Assembly: GCA_946414395.1 (NCBI GenBank)
Contig: CAMKOE010000007.1
Location: forward strand, 31,273-95,272
Direction of reading: 5' to 3'
DNA: 64,000 nucleotides
Origin: an uncultured Porphyromonadaceae bacterium
Lineage (GTDB): Bacteria; Bacteroidota; Bacteroidia; Bacteroidales; Muribaculaceae
Shown here: positions 27,333-37,432 of the stretch, one piece after another
Layout: every line of letters starts with the position of its first letter
Position numbering within the stretch: the first letter of the stretch is position 1
Made by a program: the position numbers and the translations under genes
The notes under the pieces: generated by a model
Database searches by the model: none
The model's input: the letters and a program-made list of their open reading frames with translations, nothing else
Told to the model about the DNA's origin: nothing

Positions 27333-27788
27333 CTAGTACTTCAACCGGACTTCCACTGGCTGTGACGAAGCGGCATCAAAGTCAAACATTGCCCACGCGC
27401 TTGTCAATTGGCTCTCGTACCGGATACGGTACTTGATCGGTTTCAAGCACTTGACCACCACATGCCCGGAGACTGGAACGCCCGGGGTCCCACGGCGTTT
27501 CACGCCCTTCTTCTCAAGTATTGTGCACTCGCTGCCCCTCATGGTGAAGACCAGATTCACAGTTTCCTCGGGCAACAGCATGATGCCAGTGCGGGAAATG
27601 GCGACTCGTCCGTTACCCATAGCCTGCATGGTCAACACATCATCCGTTGCACCATCATCAGGCACCGTGCCCAACTGTACAATGTGGGTGCTGGGGGTGC
27701 CCTTCTCGGTGCGGCCCATGAGCAGCGCGATCAGGGCCATCGCCACGACAAAGGCAAGCGTGTAAAATTCCACTGAGGTAAAGTCCAT
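27333..27788 (-). CDS. Membrane-anchored hypothetical protein, 151 aa
   Basis: Begins MDFTSVEFYTLAFVVAMALIALLMG, a single N-terminal transmembrane segment, followed by a soluble beta-rich domain of about 120 residues with TMRGSECTILEKKG and VKCLKPIKYRIRYES. No known family recognised. An in-frame ATG at 27827 was rejected because its first codons lie in the terminator-like hairpin of the gene upstream. It sits between PorZ-like copies A and B, about 90 bp downstream of copy B. Confidence 0.65.
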   Translation of the reverse strand: MDFTSVEFYTLAFVVAMALIALLMGRTEKGTPSTHIVQLGTVPDDGATDDVLTMQAMGNGRVAISRTGIMLLPEETVNLVFTMRGSECTILEKKGVKRRGTPGVPVSGHVVVKCLKPIKYRIRYESQLTSAWAMFDFDAASSQPVEVRLKY

Positions 27789-27816
27789 GAGGTTGAGACG
27801 ATTCTTATAGACGAGA

Positions 27817-27846
27817 CAAGAGGGCATGAAACGACATACCCTCTTG
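27817..27846 (-). terminator. Hairpin after PorZ-like copy B
   Basis: CAAGAGGG (27817-27824) pairs with CCCTCTTG (27839-27846), 14-base loop. It lies 33 bp beyond the stop codon of copy B on the minus strand. Confidence 0.55.
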
Positions 27847-27878
27847 CCAATATCAATTGTTCAACATCAGATTCACGA

Positions 27879-30230
27879 TTACTTGAGGATGAGAACTGTC
27901 GCCCTGGGCGTGCCCACCACTACGGGCTGATGCCCCTGCGACACATATATATTATAGAGGCCCATGGGAACCCGGTCGCCATTGGCGCCGCAGCCATCCC
28001 ACAGAGCACGGCCCATCACCGGACCCATTTGGGCCACAGTCTGTCCATTGCCATCGGTCACAATCACATAGGTATCCTCCATCAGATTGTCAATCTTGAT
28101 CATTCCCGTATAATCGGGCTCAACGGGATTGGGATAGACATACATGTTGTCAAAGTTGAGAGCAGCAGTAGTCCCGTTAGCAACATACTCGGCCAAGCCG
28201 TTGTCACTATAGATGTAAACACGATCGTGAACCGTGTCACACTCCACGCTGTAAACCATATTGCTGGGCACATCGCTGTTATAGGTGGTAAAGTGCTTGA
28301 ACACTTCGGTGCCATCGGGCGAAACAAAATACACACCGTTATTGGTCGCCAGCCACTTGTTGTTGTCGCGGTCCACACCGATGTCAAAGACGGTATAGCC
28401 GTCACACAACAGGCCCTTGTCGGAATTGTCTTCACTCTTGGTCACAATCGGGCGGACGGCCTTGGGATGCTCGTCAAAGACGCACACGGGATCGAACACG
28501 AACAAGCCCAGGGTGTGTCCTGCCCAGATGAGGCCATCCTTGTCCTCCTCCAGGTGGGCGAGATAGGACCAATCAACGTGTTTGTTATCCTGATCGCTGA
28601 ACTTTGCAATGCTCACAAACTTGTAATTATCTACCGTAGGATCCTCGTTGTCATTATCCCAACACAGGAAGGAGCCCCTTAGTTTCGTGCTCTGGAAATC
28701 ACAATCCGAATAAATCTTGGCATTATTCTTCTTGGCGACCAGGAAACGGGAACGCTGCATCGTCTTGGTATTGAGATTGAGCAGTCCGCTGGGTTGGAAC
28801 CAGTCAGCCTTAGTCACCGAGTTTTTTGCAACTTTATCTTTTGGGAGCACGGCAACAGGGCAAGCGGCATTTCCAAAGGAACTAGCAACCCACAGGTTAC
28901 CGTAGTTATCAAATGCCGGATGGGCCTTATAGGTTCCCACCAGGGAATTGGAACTGGTATAATTAGTCTTGACTTTTTTATCCTTGACTTTATAGAGGCC
29001 GTTCATCCAACTTGCACGCATGTATGACGTCGGATCCAGCGGATTGAATACAAATTCCCATCCTCCTCCCGGGACAGAATAGGCTGTGGCATCTTCCCAT
29101 TGCTTGCCATCATAGGTATTGACTATGCTTGACACCTTGGTATAATCGGTAACCGTGATCTGGTTAGGCGCACTGACGCCCACAAACAGTTTGTCCATCT
29201 CGGCATTGTACTTCAGCCAATAGGGCTCATCGGTCGTCATCGCATTCAAGGCATAGACGGTAGCATTGTCTTTAATGTGAAGGCCATCCTTGTCACTAAT
29301 CCAGACAGTTCCGTCTCCAGCGGGATCACAAGAGGCAAAGCCCTTGGACGTTAATGAAACCTTGGTTGCGGTACCGCCAGTTGGATCGATGGTGTAATAG
29401 TAAGATTTACCTGCAAAATTTGCGATGTAGCCCGACGAGGTCTTCTGCACATTGGACGGCGGAGTGTTAACCAGCGTTTTGACAGTGGGCGTCCCCGCGT
29501 TAAAATCAAAACGATACAAAGCACTGGTGCCCAGCACAAAAGCCGAGCGGTCGCTTATCGGAAAAATCCGGCCTCCAGTAAACGTACCGGCATACTTGGG
29601 GAATTGACGCACCGGCTCATCGGTTCCCACTGGGCCGTAATAACAGTTGCCATTGGACAATATCAATTGCATGTCACCGATGACCGCGACAGAGTTGATC
29701 GTGATCTTTTGTCCCAAAACCTTATCCTCAATCACGGCCAGCGTCGATTCATCTATCGTGACATAACCATAGCCAATGGCGACATAGGCCAGGCCATTGG
29801 CAAAAGTGATGTCATTGATGTCTTTACCCGTATAATCGGTAAGCACACCCTTGGTAACGGTGTAGTTAAACACACGGGCAACCGCGCTCTTGATACCACT
29901 AACGTTTCTCACGACTCCCTGCTCATCAATAACATCAATGTTTGAATTGACGTAGGCGACAAAGAGCAGTTTGTTCTCATGGTCATAATAGATCTGCTTC
30001 ACCTTGTTATCGGACAATACATTTTGGTTATTGAGCGCCAGGGTAGCATGTGTGGCCTTGTCAAACTGGTATAGTGCATTGCCATTTACATAGTAAACCT
30101 TATTGCCGGTATCATAGATATTCTGGATCTTGGAATCCATGTAATAGTTATGAAGTTTCCAAGTTCCGGCACTGGATACAGCATATACCAGTGTCAGCAA
30201 CAGCACAAGTAGTAACTTATCTTTTTTCAT
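27879..30230 (-). CDS. PorZ-like two-propeller protein with T9SS C-terminal domain (copy B)
   Basis: A 783-residue exported protein (signal peptide to about residue 21). Same architecture as copy A: N-terminal propeller starting at GTWKLHNYYMDSKIQN, VNSNIDVIDEQGVVRN near 110-125, second propeller from about residue 390, and a C-terminal domain beginning YVYPNPVEPDYTG near residue 700. It is much closer to copy C than to copy A, so B and C come from a more recent duplication. Role may be in the T9SS attachment machinery or as a secreted sugar- or LPS-binding propeller; the sequence does not decide. Confidence 0.72.
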   Translation of the reverse strand: MKKDKLLLVLLLTLVYAVSSAGTWKLHNYYMDSKIQNIYDTGNKVYYVNGNALYQFDKATHATLALNNQNVLSDNKVKQIYYDHENKLLFVAYVNSNIDVIDEQGVVRNVSGIKSAVARVFNYTVTKGVLTDYTGKDINDITFANGLAYVAIGYGYVTIDESTLAVIEDKVLGQKITINSVAVIGDMQLILSNGNCYYGPVGTDEPVRQFPKYAGTFTGGRIFPISDRSAFVLGTSALYRFDFNAGTPTVKTLVNTPPSNVQKTSSGYIANFAGKSYYYTIDPTGGTATKVSLTSKGFASCDPAGDGTVWISDKDGLHIKDNATVYALNAMTTDEPYWLKYNAEMDKLFVGVSAPNQITVTDYTKVSSIVNTYDGKQWEDATAYSVPGGGWEFVFNPLDPTSYMRASWMNGLYKVKDKKVKTNYTSSNSLVGTYKAHPAFDNYGNLWVASSFGNAACPVAVLPKDKVAKNSVTKADWFQPSGLLNLNTKTMQRSRFLVAKKNNAKIYSDCDFQSTKLRGSFLCWDNDNEDPTVDNYKFVSIAKFSDQDNKHVDWSYLAHLEEDKDGLIWAGHTLGLFVFDPVCVFDEHPKAVRPIVTKSEDNSDKGLLCDGYTVFDIGVDRDNNKWLATNNGVYFVSPDGTEVFKHFTTYNSDVPSNMVYSVECDTVHDRVYIYSDNGLAEYVANGTTAALNFDNMYVYPNPVEPDYTGMIKIDNLMEDTYVIVTDGNGQTVAQMGPVMGRALWDGCGANGDRVPMGLYNIYVSQGHQPVVVGTPRATVLILK

Positions 30231-30324
30231 ACTCCATGATTCTTATTTATCATTTTCCAACAAACAATCTAGTTATCAGCGCTTTGCGCCACATCGCACT
30301 CTTGCAGATAACTAAATCAAATGT

Positions 30325-30332
30325 CAAAGATA
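30325..30332 (-). promoter_or_regulatory. -7 element for PorZ-like copy B
   Basis: TATCTTTG on the minus strand, about 95 bases upstream of the start; no clear -33 box at the usual spacing. Confidence 0.45.
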
Positions 30333-30416
30333 TAAAATAAAACGGAAATAGTGACCTTTTGTTGCCTTTTCTTCTTAATTAACAATAAAATCAACCGACC
30401 TGCAATTGTACCACGA

Positions 30417-30449
30417 CAAGAGGGCACACATCGATGGTGCGCCCTCTTG
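30417..30449 (-). terminator. Hairpin after PorZ-like copy C
   Basis: CAAGAGGGC (30417-30425) pairs with GCCCTCTTG (30441-30449). It starts 30 bp beyond the copy C stop codon. The arms closely resemble the hairpin after copy B. Confidence 0.6.
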
Positions 30450-30478
30450 ATTAAATACCTTGTAACTTAAATTAGTCC

Positions 30479-32827
30479 TTACTTAATTACCATGACTGTT
30501 GCGCGAGGTTCGCCGGTAGTTGCTGGCTGGCCACCCTGGGCGGCATAAATCTTATAGGTACCGGTCGGAACCCTCCCGCCACTGGCATTGCTTGCATCCC
30601 AGAATGCGCACCCGGTCACGGGACCCATCTGAGCGACAACGTTGCCGTCGTGATCGGTGATGGTCACATAGGAGTTGTCCATCAGATTAGCAATCTTGAT
30701 CATGCCGGTGAAATCAGGCTCTACAGGATTGGGGAAGGCGTAAACGTTGTCAAAACTGAGCGCTGCCGACTCACCATTCTCGACATACTCGGCAAAACCG
30801 TTATCGGTGAAAATGTAAACACGATTGTTGACCGTATCACATTCCACACTGTAGATGACATTGCTGGGAATATCGCTGTTGTAGGTAGTGAAGTGGTTAT
30901 AGAGTTCGCTACCATCAGGCGACACGAAGTACAAACCGTTGTTGGAAGCCACCCACTTGTTGTTATCGCGGTCAACACCGACGTCATAGACAGAGTAACC
31001 TTCACAGAGGACACCCTTCTCATCGTTTGAAGCAGCGCTTGTCACATTGGGACGGAAGGCCCTGGGATGATCCTCAAATGCAGTCTCGGGATCAAAGACG
31101 AACAAGCCCGATGTGTGACCCACCCAGACAAGACCTTCGTTGTCCTCCTCCATGTGCCAGAGGTAGGTCCAATCCACCTTCTGGTTATTCTGATCGGTGA
31201 AGTGGGAAATATTTGACATCTTGTAATTATCCACGGTGGGGTCTTCATTCTCATTGTCCCAGCAGATGATTCGTCCCATTACCTGAGTGCTCAGGTAATC
31301 GCAGTCACTGTAAATCTTGGCATTGTTTTTCCTGGAAATGACAAAACGTGAACGCTGCATCGTGCCGGTGTTCAATGAGAGGAAACCAGTCGGCTGGAAC
31401 CAATCGGCCTTGGTCACTGTATTGAGAGCGACCTTGTCCTTAGGAAGGACAGCAACCGGGCAAGCAGCATTTCCGAATGAACTAACCACCCACATGTTTC
31501 CGTATTTGTCAAAGGCGGGATGTGCCTTATAAGTTCCCACCAGTGAGTTGGAACTATTATAGATAGTCCTTACCGACTTGTTGTAAACCTTATAAACGCC
31601 ACTGGTCCAAGTTGCCCTAACATATACAGTGGGATCAAGCGGATTGAAGACGAACTCCCATCCAGCACCAAGAAGAGAATATGCTGAAGCATTCTCCCAT
31701 TTTGAGCCATCGTAAGTATTAACTATACTAGACACTTTATTAGCAGCAACAACGGTATTCTGATTGGGAGCCGAAACACCGACAAAGAGTTTGTCCCAGG
31801 CTGCGCTATACTTGAGCCAATAGGGAGCATCGGTGGTCATTGCGTTAATCTTGTAATATTGAGTGCTACCTTGAACGTGGAGGCCATTGGCATCACTGAG
31901 CCAAACAGTGCCATCGGACAACGGATGACAGGATGCGAAGCCCACGGCCGAGGAGGCCTTGGTCGCAGTTTTGCCAGTAGGATCAAACGTATAGTAGAAA
32001 GACTTGCCGGCAAAATTGGCCAAGAAGCCCGTCGGTGTCTTCTGGATGCTGGTTGCTTGAGCCGATACGAGTGTTGTTACCGTTGGGGTTGTAGTGGAGA
32101 AATCGAAGTGATATAATGCCGAAGCGCCAACTACAAATGCCGAATTCTCATCAATTGGATAAAGTCGGCCTCCAGTAAAAGTGCCGGCATACTTGGGAAA
32201 TGCGTGAGTGGGATCCTCCTCGTCGGCGGGGCCATAGTACACATTACCGTTAGACAGAACCAGCAACTTGCTTCCAATCACCGCAACAGAGTTAATGGAT
32301 ATCTTCTGACCTAAAATATGGCTACGCACGATTTGTAACGTGGACTCATCAATGATAACGTAGCCAAATCCAATGGCGACATAAGCCATTCCATTGGCAA
32401 ACGTGATGTCGCTGATTTCCTTGCTGGCATAGTCACTGAGTTCATCGCCCTCTAACACAAAGTTATAGGCTCTGAGAATCGCATCCTTAATGCCGCTGAT
32501 GTTCCTCACATTACCCTGCGCATCGATTACGTCGATGTTTGAATTGGAATAGGTGACAAACAACAACTCGTTGTCATAGTCATAGTAAATCTGAGAGATG
32601 TGATTATCAGACAAGATGTTCTGATTATTCAAGGCGACCGTTTCTTGAGTCGCTTTGTCAAATCGGAACAAGCATTTACTATTCAAGTAATAAACCTTAT
32701 CACCCGTGTCAAATACATTCTGGATATTGGCGGTCACATAGGAATTGTGAATCTTCCATGTACCTGCGTTAGCAGTCACAACGGCCATAACCAAAAGCAT
32801 CACAAAAAGAAGATGTTTTTTTAACAT
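30479..32827 (-). CDS. PorZ-like two-propeller protein with T9SS C-terminal domain (copy C)
   Basis: A 782-residue exported protein starting MLKKHLLFVMLLVMAVVTANAGTW (signal peptide to about residue 22). A longer in-frame extension to 32884 was rejected because the Met at 32827 gives a normal signal peptide. Architecture as in copy B: first propeller from WKIHNSYVTANIQN, SNSNIDVIDAQGNVRN, second propeller after about residue 390, and a C-terminal domain from YAFPNPVEPDFTG. It is highly similar to copy B along its full length. Probably secreted to or displayed on the outer membrane. Confidence 0.72.
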   Translation of the reverse strand: MLKKHLLFVMLLVMAVVTANAGTWKIHNSYVTANIQNVFDTGDKVYYLNSKCLFRFDKATQETVALNNQNILSDNHISQIYYDYDNELLFVTYSNSNIDVIDAQGNVRNISGIKDAILRAYNFVLEGDELSDYASKEISDITFANGMAYVAIGFGYVIIDESTLQIVRSHILGQKISINSVAVIGSKLLVLSNGNVYYGPADEEDPTHAFPKYAGTFTGGRLYPIDENSAFVVGASALYHFDFSTTTPTVTTLVSAQATSIQKTPTGFLANFAGKSFYYTFDPTGKTATKASSAVGFASCHPLSDGTVWLSDANGLHVQGSTQYYKINAMTTDAPYWLKYSAAWDKLFVGVSAPNQNTVVAANKVSSIVNTYDGSKWENASAYSLLGAGWEFVFNPLDPTVYVRATWTSGVYKVYNKSVRTIYNSSNSLVGTYKAHPAFDKYGNMWVVSSFGNAACPVAVLPKDKVALNTVTKADWFQPTGFLSLNTGTMQRSRFVISRKNNAKIYSDCDYLSTQVMGRIICWDNENEDPTVDNYKMSNISHFTDQNNQKVDWTYLWHMEEDNEGLVWVGHTSGLFVFDPETAFEDHPRAFRPNVTSAASNDEKGVLCEGYSVYDVGVDRDNNKWVASNNGLYFVSPDGSELYNHFTTYNSDIPSNVIYSVECDTVNNRVYIFTDNGFAEYVENGESAALSFDNVYAFPNPVEPDFTGMIKIANLMDNSYVTITDHDGNVVAQMGPVTGCAFWDASNASGGRVPTGTYKIYAAQGGQPATTGEPRATVMVIK

Positions 32828-32921
32828 ATCTAGTAAATTTAATATTATTATCAAAATTGATAACGCAATGATAATCAGCAGCATATACGGACATCCACAC
32901 TAATGCCACCGAATCAAACTC

Positions 32922-32929
32922 CAAAATTA
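32922..32929 (-). promoter_or_regulatory. -7 element for PorZ-like copy C
   Basis: TAATTTTG on the minus strand, with a TTG at 32946-32948 (16-bp spacer). Between it and the ATG lies an inverted repeat TTATCAA-AA-TTGATAA (32848-32863) that could be an operator. Confidence 0.5.
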
Positions 32930-33005
32930 TAAAATTATAACGAAACAACGACTCTTTTACGCCAGATAAGATAAGAAAAACTTTCTTAAAAATTGCAAAT
33001 TCCCG

Positions 33006-33049
33006 AAAAAGGTGAGGCACGACCCGCCTCCATGGACGACCCGTGCCTC
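33006..33049 (-). terminator. Intrinsic terminator after lysS
   Basis: GAGGCACG (33014-33021) pairs with CGTGCCTC (33042-33049); on the minus strand the stem is followed by CACC and a run of five T (33006-33010). Confidence 0.7.
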
Positions 33050-33080
33050 TCGATTGATTCATTTACTGGTGATTACCTGC

Positions 33081-34829
33081 TTATTGCTGTGCTGCTGCAG
33101 CGGTAGCGGCCTCCACCCATTTCTTTACCTCGTCAACGACAGGAACCTTAAACCCGAGTTTGTACTTCTTGTTGATGTCGAGCAGATCCTGGAAAAGTTT
33201 TCCTGGCTTCTCCAGCGCGCCCAAGGCGGCAACGGTCAGGAAGCCAGCCTTCTGTATGGGTGCCACCCATTCCTCGGGAATGCCCAGTGCAGTGAAGGCC
33301 TCAACCTTGTCACGGGCAGGCACCTTCTCGGGGCGCATCTGCGGGAACAGCAGCACATCCTGGATATAACTGTTTCCCGTCATGAGCATCACCAGGCGGT
33401 CAATACCGATTCCGATGCCGCTCGTGGGAGGCATGCCATATTGCAGAGCACGCAGGAAGTCCTGATCGATAATCATTGCCTCATCATCGCCCTTGTCGGC
33501 AAGGCGCATCTGCTCCTTGAAGCGCTCCTCCTGGTCGATGGGGTCATTCAATTCGCTATAGGCATTTGCCAATTCCTTACCATTAACCATCAACTCAAAT
33601 CGCTCGGTCAGGCCGGGTTTGGAGCGGTGCATCTTGGTCAGCGGCGACATTTCCACGGGATAATCGATGATAAACGTGGGTTGCACAAAGGTGCCCTCAC
33701 AGAATTCACCGAAGATCTCATCAATCAGTTTGCCCTTGCCCATGGTGTCGTCAATCTCCAGATTGAGTTCCTTGCAGACGGCACGGATCTCATCCTCGCT
33801 CTTGCCTTCCAGGTCATGGCCCGTCTTCTCCTTAATAGCCTCGAGGATGGGCAGGCGGCGATAGGGAGCCTTGAAACTGATGACCTGGCCATCGATTTCG
33901 GTTTCGGGCTTGCCATTGACGGCAACACAGATTTTCTCGAGCAACTGCTCGGTAAACGACATCATCCAGTTATAATCCTTATACTGAACATACAGTTCCA
34001 TGCAAGTGAACTCGGGATTGTGGTTACGGTCCATTCCCTCGTTGCGGAAGTTCTTGCCGATCTCATACACGCCCTCAAAACCGCCAACAATCAGTCGCTT
34101 GAGGTAAAGTTCGGTCGCGATGCGCATATACATGGGAATGTTCAACGCATTGAAGTGGGTGATGAATGGACGCGCTGTCGCACCGCCGGCAATGGCCTGC
34201 AACGTCGGCGTCTCGACCTCGGTATATCCCGCGTCATCAAGCACCTGGCGCATGGTCTTCACCACCTGGGCACGCTTCAGGAAAGTCTCTTTCACGCCAC
34301 TATTGACCACCAGGTCAACATAGCGCTGACGGTAGCGCAACTCAGGATCCTCAAAGGCGTCATAGGTCACACCATCCTTCTGCTTCACAACGGGCAGAGG
34401 CTTCAAGGACTTGCTCAGCAACTTGAGGGACTGCGCATGAACGCTGATTTCACCCGTCTGGGTGCGGAAAACGAATCCCTGCACACCGACAAAGTCACCC
34501 ATGTCGAGCAGTTTCTTGAAAACCACATTATACATTTCCTTGTCTTCGCCGGGACACAAGTCGTCACGGCTCACATAGACCTGCACACGGCCCTTCGAGT
34601 CCTGCAATTCAAAGAAAGAGGCTTTGCCCATGATGCGGCGGTTCATCATGCGGCCGGCAATGCTCACTTGCCTCGGCTCGGCCTCATCGTTGAAGGATGC
34701 CACGATGTCATCACTGTAGGCGTTAACAACATACTCATCGGCGGGATAGGGATTGATGCCCATCGCCTTGAGTTGTTCCAGACTATTGCGGCGAATGATC
34801 TCTTGTTCGCTCAATTCAAGTACGTTCAT
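33081..34829 (-). CDS. lysS: Lysyl-tRNA synthetase, class II
   Basis: A 582-residue class II synthetase. The N-terminal OB-fold anticodon-binding domain covers about 55-165 ([20 protein letters not shown]). Catalytic motif 2 is visible as [18 protein letters not shown] near residues 260-277, and motif 3 as [14 protein letters not shown] near 470. The last 75 residues, ending in an Ala-rich tail, extend beyond the E. coli enzyme, as seen in other Bacteroidota LysS proteins. It charges tRNA-Lys; a tRNA-Lys(CTT) gene is also in this window at 62114. Confidence 0.95.
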   Translation of the reverse strand: MNVLELSEQEIIRRNSLEQLKAMGINPYPADEYVVNAYSDDIVASFNDEAEPRQVSIAGRMMNRRIMGKASFFELQDSKGRVQVYVSRDDLCPGEDKEMYNVVFKKLLDMGDFVGVQGFVFRTQTGEISVHAQSLKLLSKSLKPLPVVKQKDGVTYDAFEDPELRYRQRYVDLVVNSGVKETFLKRAQVVKTMRQVLDDAGYTEVETPTLQAIAGGATARPFITHFNALNIPMYMRIATELYLKRLIVGGFEGVYEIGKNFRNEGMDRNHNPEFTCMELYVQYKDYNWMMSFTEQLLEKICVAVNGKPETEIDGQVISFKAPYRRLPILEAIKEKTGHDLEGKSEDEIRAVCKELNLEIDDTMGKGKLIDEIFGEFCEGTFVQPTFIIDYPVEMSPLTKMHRSKPGLTERFELMVNGKELANAYSELNDPIDQEERFKEQMRLADKGDDEAMIIDQDFLRALQYGMPPTSGIGIGIDRLVMLMTGNSYIQDVLLFPQMRPEKVPARDKVEAFTALGIPEEWVAPIQKAGFLTVAALGALEKPGKLFQDLLDINKKYKLGFKVPVVDEVKKWVEAATAAAAQQ

Positions 34830-34868
34830 GTTATGTCGTTATTATGATTTTTGATTGCTTTTAAGTTG

Positions 34869-34876
34869 CAAAGTTA
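34869..34876 (-). promoter_or_regulatory. -7 element for lysS
   Basis: TAACTTTG on the minus strand, 39 bp upstream of the lysS start. Confidence 0.55.
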
Positions 34877-34950
34877 ATAAAAAGATTTGAGTTTAGCCAC
34901 CCCGAAGCCCAGTTTCTGGATTTCGGAGCAGATTTGAGTCATTTTACGGT

Positions 34951-35997
34951 CTATTGTTTCTTGTAGGGTTTACCCAGCAGGAAAGGAAGGTAGCGTTCAA
35001 TTATCAGTGCAAGAGGATACAATATCGCCATGACAACGAGGGCGATAACGATTTTGAGGATGATGTTGTCATCAAAGGCTGCCGGCCCCGCCAGTTTTCC
35101 TATCACCATCTTGATGATGCCGATGAGGTAGTTCTGCAAGGCAAGATAGGAGATGCCATTGATGGCCACAGTGCGCGCGATGCGGTCCATGGCGGGACTG
35201 TGAACGGCTTCCAAGCCCCTACAGATCATTGTGTACAACGGCAAGACAAGGATGATGGCGAGAGGAGCAAGGACATAAGCCGGCTCACGGTTCCAATGCA
35301 CCGGGGCGAGAATGAGAAACCCGAGGCCCAACACCGCTGCCGCAACACACCGATGAAACACCCGCACATCTAGGCCGCATTTTCCTGTCTGCACCATTGA
35401 CACCAACTTGTCCACTTGCGGACGGCAACAATTGCCGATGGCATAGATGGGCATGTAGAGCAAGGCCTTATCCAGGTTCCACAGATGCATGACAGGCGTG
35501 TCGGGAATGACAAACAGCGAGAGATTCAGCAGCACGGCGACGCCCAGCGGCCAATAGCCAGGCAGGTACTTCCTGATTGGGTAATAAATCAACTGCATCG
35601 TGAACAGTGCGACCAGGAACCAGAAGGTGCCCAGCACCACGTCGGGAGCGCCTTGCAGAAATTGCCAAACGGGCGTCCACGAGTCAATATCCATCTCCTG
35701 ACCACCGGCCATCTTGCGACCGACGACTAGCCACAGGGCATAGAAGATGACCGAGAATGAGGCATAGGGTATCAGCAACTGACGGGCACGATGGAGCAAG
35801 AAGGCGAGAAATCCGCCCTGGCGTGTGATATTGAAAAGGTAACCGGCGGCAAAGAAGAAAACAGGAGCACCCATGTTAAAGAGCGCCAACTCGTGGACAT
35901 ATCCGTCACACTCGCAACGGGGAGGCGTGTGGTAAACGACCACAAGAAACATCGCTATCAACTTGATGTAATCGAGCCAAACTTTCCTCTGTGCCAT
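34951..35997 (-). CDS. Acyltransferase family 3 membrane protein
   Basis: A 348-residue protein with about ten hydrophobic segments. The opening MAQRKVWLDYIKLIAMFLVVVYHT carries the family 3 acyltransferase signature: the Asp in the first segment and the following His. Such enzymes O-acetylate sugars of exopolysaccharide, LPS or peptidoglycan in the cytoplasmic membrane. The in-frame Met at 36045 was rejected because the extra residues are not family-like and come from the intergenic stretch after the serS terminator hairpin. Acceptor unknown. Confidence 0.8.
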   Translation of the reverse strand: MAQRKVWLDYIKLIAMFLVVVYHTPPRCECDGYVHELALFNMGAPVFFFAAGYLFNITRQGGFLAFLLHRARQLLIPYASFSVIFYALWLVVGRKMAGGQEMDIDSWTPVWQFLQGAPDVVLGTFWFLVALFTMQLIYYPIRKYLPGYWPLGVAVLLNLSLFVIPDTPVMHLWNLDKALLYMPIYAIGNCCRPQVDKLVSMVQTGKCGLDVRVFHRCVAAAVLGLGFLILAPVHWNREPAYVLAPLAIILVLPLYTMICRGLEAVHSPAMDRIARTVAINGISYLALQNYLIGIIKMVIGKLAGPAAFDDNIILKIVIALVVMAILYPLALIIERYLPFLLGKPYKKQ

Positions 35998-36058
35998 AAT
36001 CATGTATCTTGTTAATAGCGGACACACCCGGTCGATGGTCCGCAAGGGTGATTTTTAT

Positions 36059-36100
36059 CAAGGAGGCACTGCCCTTGATCGTTGCGGACAGTGCCTCTTG
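36059..36100 (-). terminator. Hairpin after serS
   Basis: Arms CAAGGAGGCACTG (36059-36071) and CAGTGCCTCTTG (36089-36100), starting about 15 bp beyond the serS stop codon; the arms differ by one unpaired base. Confidence 0.65.
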
Positions 36101-36115
36101 TACTTTGAATCAACT

Positions 36116-37387
36116 TTAATTGATAATGTCAAATCCCGTGTATCGCTGCAAGGCTGCAGGAATGCGGATGCCCTCGGGCGTCTGGTTATTCTCGAGCAGG
36201 GCGGCGACAATGCGCGGCAAAGCCAGTGCCGAGCCGTTCAAGGTGTGGCACAGGTGCGTCTTCTTGTCATCGCCACGATAGCGGCACTTGAGGCGGTTGG
36301 CCTGATAGGTCTCGAAATTGGAGACGCTGCTCACCTCGAGCCAGCGCTGCTGGGCGGCGGACCACACCTCAAAGTCGAAGGTGATGGCGCTGGTGAAACT
36401 CATGTCGCCACCACACAGGCGCAGGATGTGCCACGGCAACTCCAACTTCTCGAGCAGCCCCTGCACGTGATCCTTCATTTCCTCGAGCGCGGCATAGGAG
36501 TCCTCGGGCTTCTCGATGCGCACAATCTCCACCTTGTCAAACTGGTGCAGACGGTTCAAACCACGCACGTCCTTGCCATAGGAACCGGCCTCACGGCGGA
36601 AACATGCCGAGAACGCGCAATTCTTCTTGGGCAGTTCCTCCTGCGGGATGATGACGTCACGGTACATGTTGGTCACGGGCACCTCGGCCGTGGGGATCAG
36701 GTAGAAATTATCGACCTGGCAATGGTACATCTGGCCTTCCTTGTCGGGCAACTGGCCAGTGCCCAGTCCTGAAGCCTCATTGACGACAAAGGGCGGTTCA
36801 ATCTCCACATAGCCTGCCTTGCCGGCCTCGTCGAGGAAGAACTGGGTCAACGCACGCTGCAAGCGCGCGCCCTTGCCCACATAGACGGGAAATCCCGCTC
36901 CAGTGATCTTAACGCCCAGGTCAAAGTCGATAAGGTTATATTTCTTGGCCAGATCCCAATGGGGCAGTGCATCGGCGGGCAGTTCAGGCATCTTGCCGCC
37001 GGTCTTCTCGACCACGTTATCGTCGGCATTCTTGCCCTCGGGCACACCGCTGTAGGGCACGTTGGGGATGCTCAGCAGTATGTTGGTTATCTCGTCCTGG
37101 GCAGCGGAGAGATTGTCATCGATTTCCTTATTGGAGGTTTTGAGACCTGCCACTTGGGCCTTGACGCTCTCGGCCTCTTCACGGTTACCCTGCTTCATGA
37201 GGGCACCGATTTGTGCTGCCATCTTGTTGAGCACAGCGGCGTTGTCGTCGCGTTGTTTCTGCAGTGCACGGCGCTGCTTGTCCAGTTCCACGATGCGCAT
37301 GATGGGTTCACGGCCATCAAACTGCTTGATGGCAAGCCTGCGAATCACATCCTCGGGATCCTGATTGATGAGTTGTAGTGTTAACAT
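36116..37387 (-). CDS. serS: Seryl-tRNA synthetase
   Basis: A 423-residue class II synthetase. The N-terminal 100 residues form the long antiparallel coiled-coil arm that recognises the tRNA-Ser extra arm (ELDKQRRALQKQRDDNAAVL). Motif 2 reads FRREAGSYGKDVRGL near residues 266-280, and the C-terminal motif 3 region includes LNGSALALPRIVAALLENNQ. It lies 45 bp downstream of yqeY on the same strand, continuing the run that begins with rsmH. Confidence 0.95.
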   Translation of the reverse strand: MLTLQLINQDPEDVIRRLAIKQFDGREPIMRIVELDKQRRALQKQRDDNAAVLNKMAAQIGALMKQGNREEAESVKAQVAGLKTSNKEIDDNLSAAQDEITNILLSIPNVPYSGVPEGKNADDNVVEKTGGKMPELPADALPHWDLAKKYNLIDFDLGVKITGAGFPVYVGKGARLQRALTQFFLDEAGKAGYVEIEPPFVVNEASGLGTGQLPDKEGQMYHCQVDNFYLIPTAEVPVTNMYRDVIIPQEELPKKNCAFSACFRREAGSYGKDVRGLNRLHQFDKVEIVRIEKPEDSYAALEEMKDHVQGLLEKLELPWHILRLCGGDMSFTSAITFDFEVWSAAQQRWLEVSSVSNFETYQANRLKCRYRGDDKKTHLCHTLNGSALALPRIVAALLENNQTPEGIRIPAALQRYTGFDIIN

Positions 37388-37432
37388 TATACTTTTGCTT
37401 ATTTCTGATATCTAGTCACTAGTTTATAGTCC

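Noticed and set aside
27789..27827. Upstream Met of the 151-aa membrane protein
   Set aside because: Its codons fall on the hairpin that ends PorZ-like copy B (27817-27846), and the shorter start gives a clean N-terminal TM segment.
33012..34847. 611-codon open frame antisense to lysS
   Set aside because: The other strand encodes a complete LysS with all class II motifs; the antisense frame reads as low-complexity Leu/His/Gly-rich protein with no motif. It is a shadow of the codon usage.
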